In this document: in pieces, positions 62,432 through 64,000 of the stretch
Layout of the letters: each line of letters starts with the position of its first letter
Position numbering within the stretch: the first letter of the stretch is position 1
NCBI GenBank assembly: GCA_011389935.1
Contig: JAABTJ010000004.1
Span: forward strand, 1 to 64,000
DNA length: 64,000 bases
Direction of reading: 5' to 3'
Origin: Desulfobacteraceae bacterium
GTDB lineage: Bacteria; Desulfobacterota; Desulfobacteria; Desulfobacterales; Desulfosalsimonadaceae
Notes under the pieces: model-generated
Told to the model about the DNA's origin: nothing
Database searches by the model: none
Seen by the model: only the letters and a program-made list of their open reading frames with translations
Made by a program: the position numbers and the translations under genes

Positions 62432-63763
62432 TTGATCACGCAGATTGAACTGATAAATTTCATGTCGCACCGGCATACGGTAATCGAGCCTGCAAAGGGG
62501 CTTACGGTTATCGTGGGAGAGAACAATACCGGCAAATCCGCACTGGTAAGCGCTTTGCAGGTTTTGTGCAGAAACGCTGCCGGTGACTACATGCTTCGCC
62601 ACGGCTGCCGGGAGTGCGTTATCCGGATTCTTACGGACGAGGGGGATGATATCCAATGGAGGAGAAAAAACCGGATCGTCCGTTACGTTATCAACGGGGT
62701 CGATATTCACCGGCTCGGCGGCTCCGTTCCGGATGAACTCCATGAACGGCTTCGGCTCGGCCTTGTGGAAACCGACAACGATCCCTTTGAGATCCATTTC
62801 GGCGAGCAGAAAAAGCCGATTTTTCTGTTAAACGAATCCGCGAGCCGCCGGGCGACATTTTTTGCTTCCTCCTCCGATACGATCAAGCTCATTGAAATGC
62901 AGAATCTGCACCGGCACAATGTGCAGGAGGCCAAAACCCTGGAGAGCGAACTCCTTCGCCAGGAGGCGTTGCTCGATGCGCGCCTGGAGAAATTGGCGCC
63001 CATTGACGACTTGGGATGCGGCATCGATGCACTCGAAGCGCAGCACCGGGAGCTTTCCGGCGCTCTCCAGACCGCAGCGCGGCTGCAGGAAACCATCGGC
63101 CATCTGGAAGAAGCGCTGCAAAATGTCTCCATATCCCTTGCCGTGGCCGGTGTAATGGCCGCGCTGTCTCCCCCTCCGTTGTTTTTTCCGGTCGAGCCCC
63201 TTCAACGGATCATCGGGCGGATGGCGCAGGAAGGGGATGCGATTGAGACGGAACGCCGCAGGAAAGAGGTGCTGCAGAATGCCGAACCGCCGCCCTCTTT
63301 TTTGGATACTGCGCCCCTTGCGACCCTTATCGGGCAGATCGAGGCGTTTTCCCTGGGACTGGATCAAAGCCGGGAGGCGATCGAAGCGTTCGGCCGGTTG
63401 CCTTCCCCCCCGCCGATGGCCGATATTGCCCCTTTATATGCCATGGTATGCCGTATTGAAAATGCCCGGACCGATGTTGCGTATTTTGAGGGCTGCACGC
63501 ATACGGTTTTGCAGCTTGTCCCCCCGCCGGAAATGCCGGATGGTTCCCGGCTGAGAACGCATATCGGTAAAATGGAATCGACGATTTCGGAGGCGGAGAA
63601 GATCGAGGCGGATCTGAAGCAGATGCTTCTGGAAATCGCCGATGCGGGCGAAGCCCTTAAAAGACGTATCAAAAAAGCAGGTATATGCCCGACCTGCGGA
63701 CAGGAGATGGATCCGGCGCATTTCCTCGGCATGACCCCCCTTCTTGCCGGGAGGGGTAAATGA
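62432..63763 (+). CDS. Rad50/SMC-like half protein ending at a CPTC hook motif
   Basis: From the TTG at 62432 (TTG 62375 and ATG 62462 are alternatives) the protein is about 443 aa. The N-terminus matches Rad50-like ATPases: TQIELINFMSHRHTVIEP, then Walker A VGENNTGKSAL. A long, partly helical region follows, and the chain ends with CPTCGQEMDPAHFL, a CxxC like the Rad50 zinc hook. The C-terminal ATPase lobe with signature and Walker B is missing. It overlaps the phosphoesterase start by 4 bases, so the two probably act together like SbcC-SbcD. The ORF is complete, so this is a real family shape or a split gene. Confidence 0.7.
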   Translation: MITQIELINFMSHRHTVIEPAKGLTVIVGENNTGKSALVSALQVLCRNAAGDYMLRHGCRECVIRILTDEGDDIQWRRKNRIVRYVINGVDIHRLGGSVPDELHERLRLGLVETDNDPFEIHFGEQKKPIFLLNESASRRATFFASSSDTIKLIEMQNLHRHNVQEAKTLESELLRQEALLDARLEKLAPIDDLGCGIDALEAQHRELSGALQTAARLQETIGHLEEALQNVSISLAVAGVMAALSPPPLFFPVEPLQRIIGRMAQEGDAIETERRRKEVLQNAEPPPSFLDTAPLATLIGQIEAFSLGLDQSREAIEAFGRLPSPPPMADIAPLYAMVCRIENARTDVAYFEGCTHTVLQLVPPPEMPDGSRLRTHIGKMESTISEAEKIEADLKQMLLEIADAGEALKRRIKKAGICPTCGQEMDPAHFLGMTPLLAGRGK

Positions 63764-64000
63764 AGATTGTTCCCGCTTCCCGCGCCTATTCCGGTTTGCT
63801 GGTCATCGGCGACCCCCATATGGAAGCGCGGGTGCCGGGATTTCGCAAGGACGATTACCCGGCGGTCATCATGGAAAAGCTCCGGTGGGCCATGGACTAT
63901 GCTGCCGCCCACGACCTTCTCCCCCTGGTCTCCGGGGACCTGTTCAATCTTCCGCGAAACAATCCCAACTGGCTGCTTGTGGATGTCATGCGGCTTTTCG
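63760..64000 (+). CDS. SbcD/Mre11-like metallophosphoesterase, N-terminus only
   Basis: The reading frame is open to the window end (80 codons). LLVIGDPHME carries the GDxH metal-binding motif and PLVSGDLFNLPRNN the GDxxN-type motif, both of calcineurin-like phosphoesterases. With the Rad50-like gene upstream (ATGA overlap) it suggests a nuclease pair. The rest lies outside. Confidence 0.8.
   Translation, partial: MKIVPASRAYSGLLVIGDPHMEARVPGFRKDDYPAVIMEKLRWAMDYAAAHDLLPLVSGDLFNLPRNNPNWLLVDVMRLF

Noticed and set aside
1-64000. CRISPR arrays, rRNA operons, complete insertion sequences
   Set aside because: No regularly spaced direct repeats, rRNA sequence or intact transposase gene was seen in the window.

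Overview
The window looks like a chromosomal segment of a strictly anaerobic, Gram-negative sulfate-reducer-type bacterium of the Desulfobacterota (Desulfobacterales-like). This rests on a lipid A/LPS assembly cluster of deltaproteobacterial type (lpxI rather than lpxH), a MetF-MetV-MvhD-HdrA set typical of electron-bifurcating C1 metabolism, two UGA-encoded selenocysteine sites, a corrinoid methyltransferase cluster and a sodium-type F0 operon. The taxon is an inference from gene content; there is no rRNA in the window.

Layout. 1-7.3 kb: an unrecognised partial frame, a TTL/ATP-grasp-like gene, then on the minus strand tRNA-Val(CAC) and scpB, scpA, trpS, an M50 protease and a DHH-CBS-tRNA nucleotidyltransferase fusion (minus-strand transcription runs from the fusion gene toward the tRNA). 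7.6-11.9 kb: pilC, a PilS-like kinase, lysS. 12-28 kb: a long co-directional envelope block, lolC/E-lolD-bamA-skp-lpxD-fabZ-lpxA-lpxI-(Gfo/Idh/MocA)-lpxB-msbA-lptF-lptG-lpxK, met head-on by kdsB-waaA (28-30.2 kb). 30.3-38.3 kb, minus: apbE, then hdrA-mvhD-metV-metF. hdrA and mvhD are both split by an in-frame UGA that should be read as selenocysteine; restored, HdrA is 1485 aa with a GltD-like insertion and MvhD is 143 aa. 39.2-42.7 kb, minus: a DUF1015 gene, panC, metK.

43.2-56.2 kb, plus: a methyl-group cluster behind a near-consensus promoter. It holds a sarcosine/dimethylglycine N-methyltransferase-like enzyme, a corrinoid protein, two non-pyrrolysine MttB homologues, a hydantoinase/oxoprolinase-like ASKHA protein, a tandem-ACT protein, a corrinoid reductive activator (2Fe-2S plus ASKHA), DUF1638, an MtrH/AcsE-like methyl-THF methyltransferase and serA. 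Most intergenic gaps in it contain perfect inverted repeats. The simplest reading is that methyl groups of a quaternary amine such as glycine betaine pass via MttB and the corrinoid protein to tetrahydrofolate and are then oxidised by the MetFV-HdrA-MvhD complex encoded 10 kb upstream. A betaine-making enzyme in the same cluster makes it unusual.

56.4-60.6 kb: a stand-alone F0 operon (two AtpI-like proteins, a, c, b, b'). Its most striking member is a 406-aa c-type protein made of five concatenated c hairpins (ten membrane helices), in which only the first hairpin keeps the ion-binding carboxylates and hairpins 2-5 carry Gln. A normal 82-aa c subunit with a two-carboxylate sodium-type site follows. 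I consider this the most exciting item. 60.7-64 kb: an exported nuclease-like protein, a Rad50-like half-ATPase ending at a CPTC motif, and the start of an SbcD/Mre11-like phosphoesterase cut by the window end. Three copies of a ~125-bp palindromic element lie at 22.5, 38.7 and 48.1 kb.
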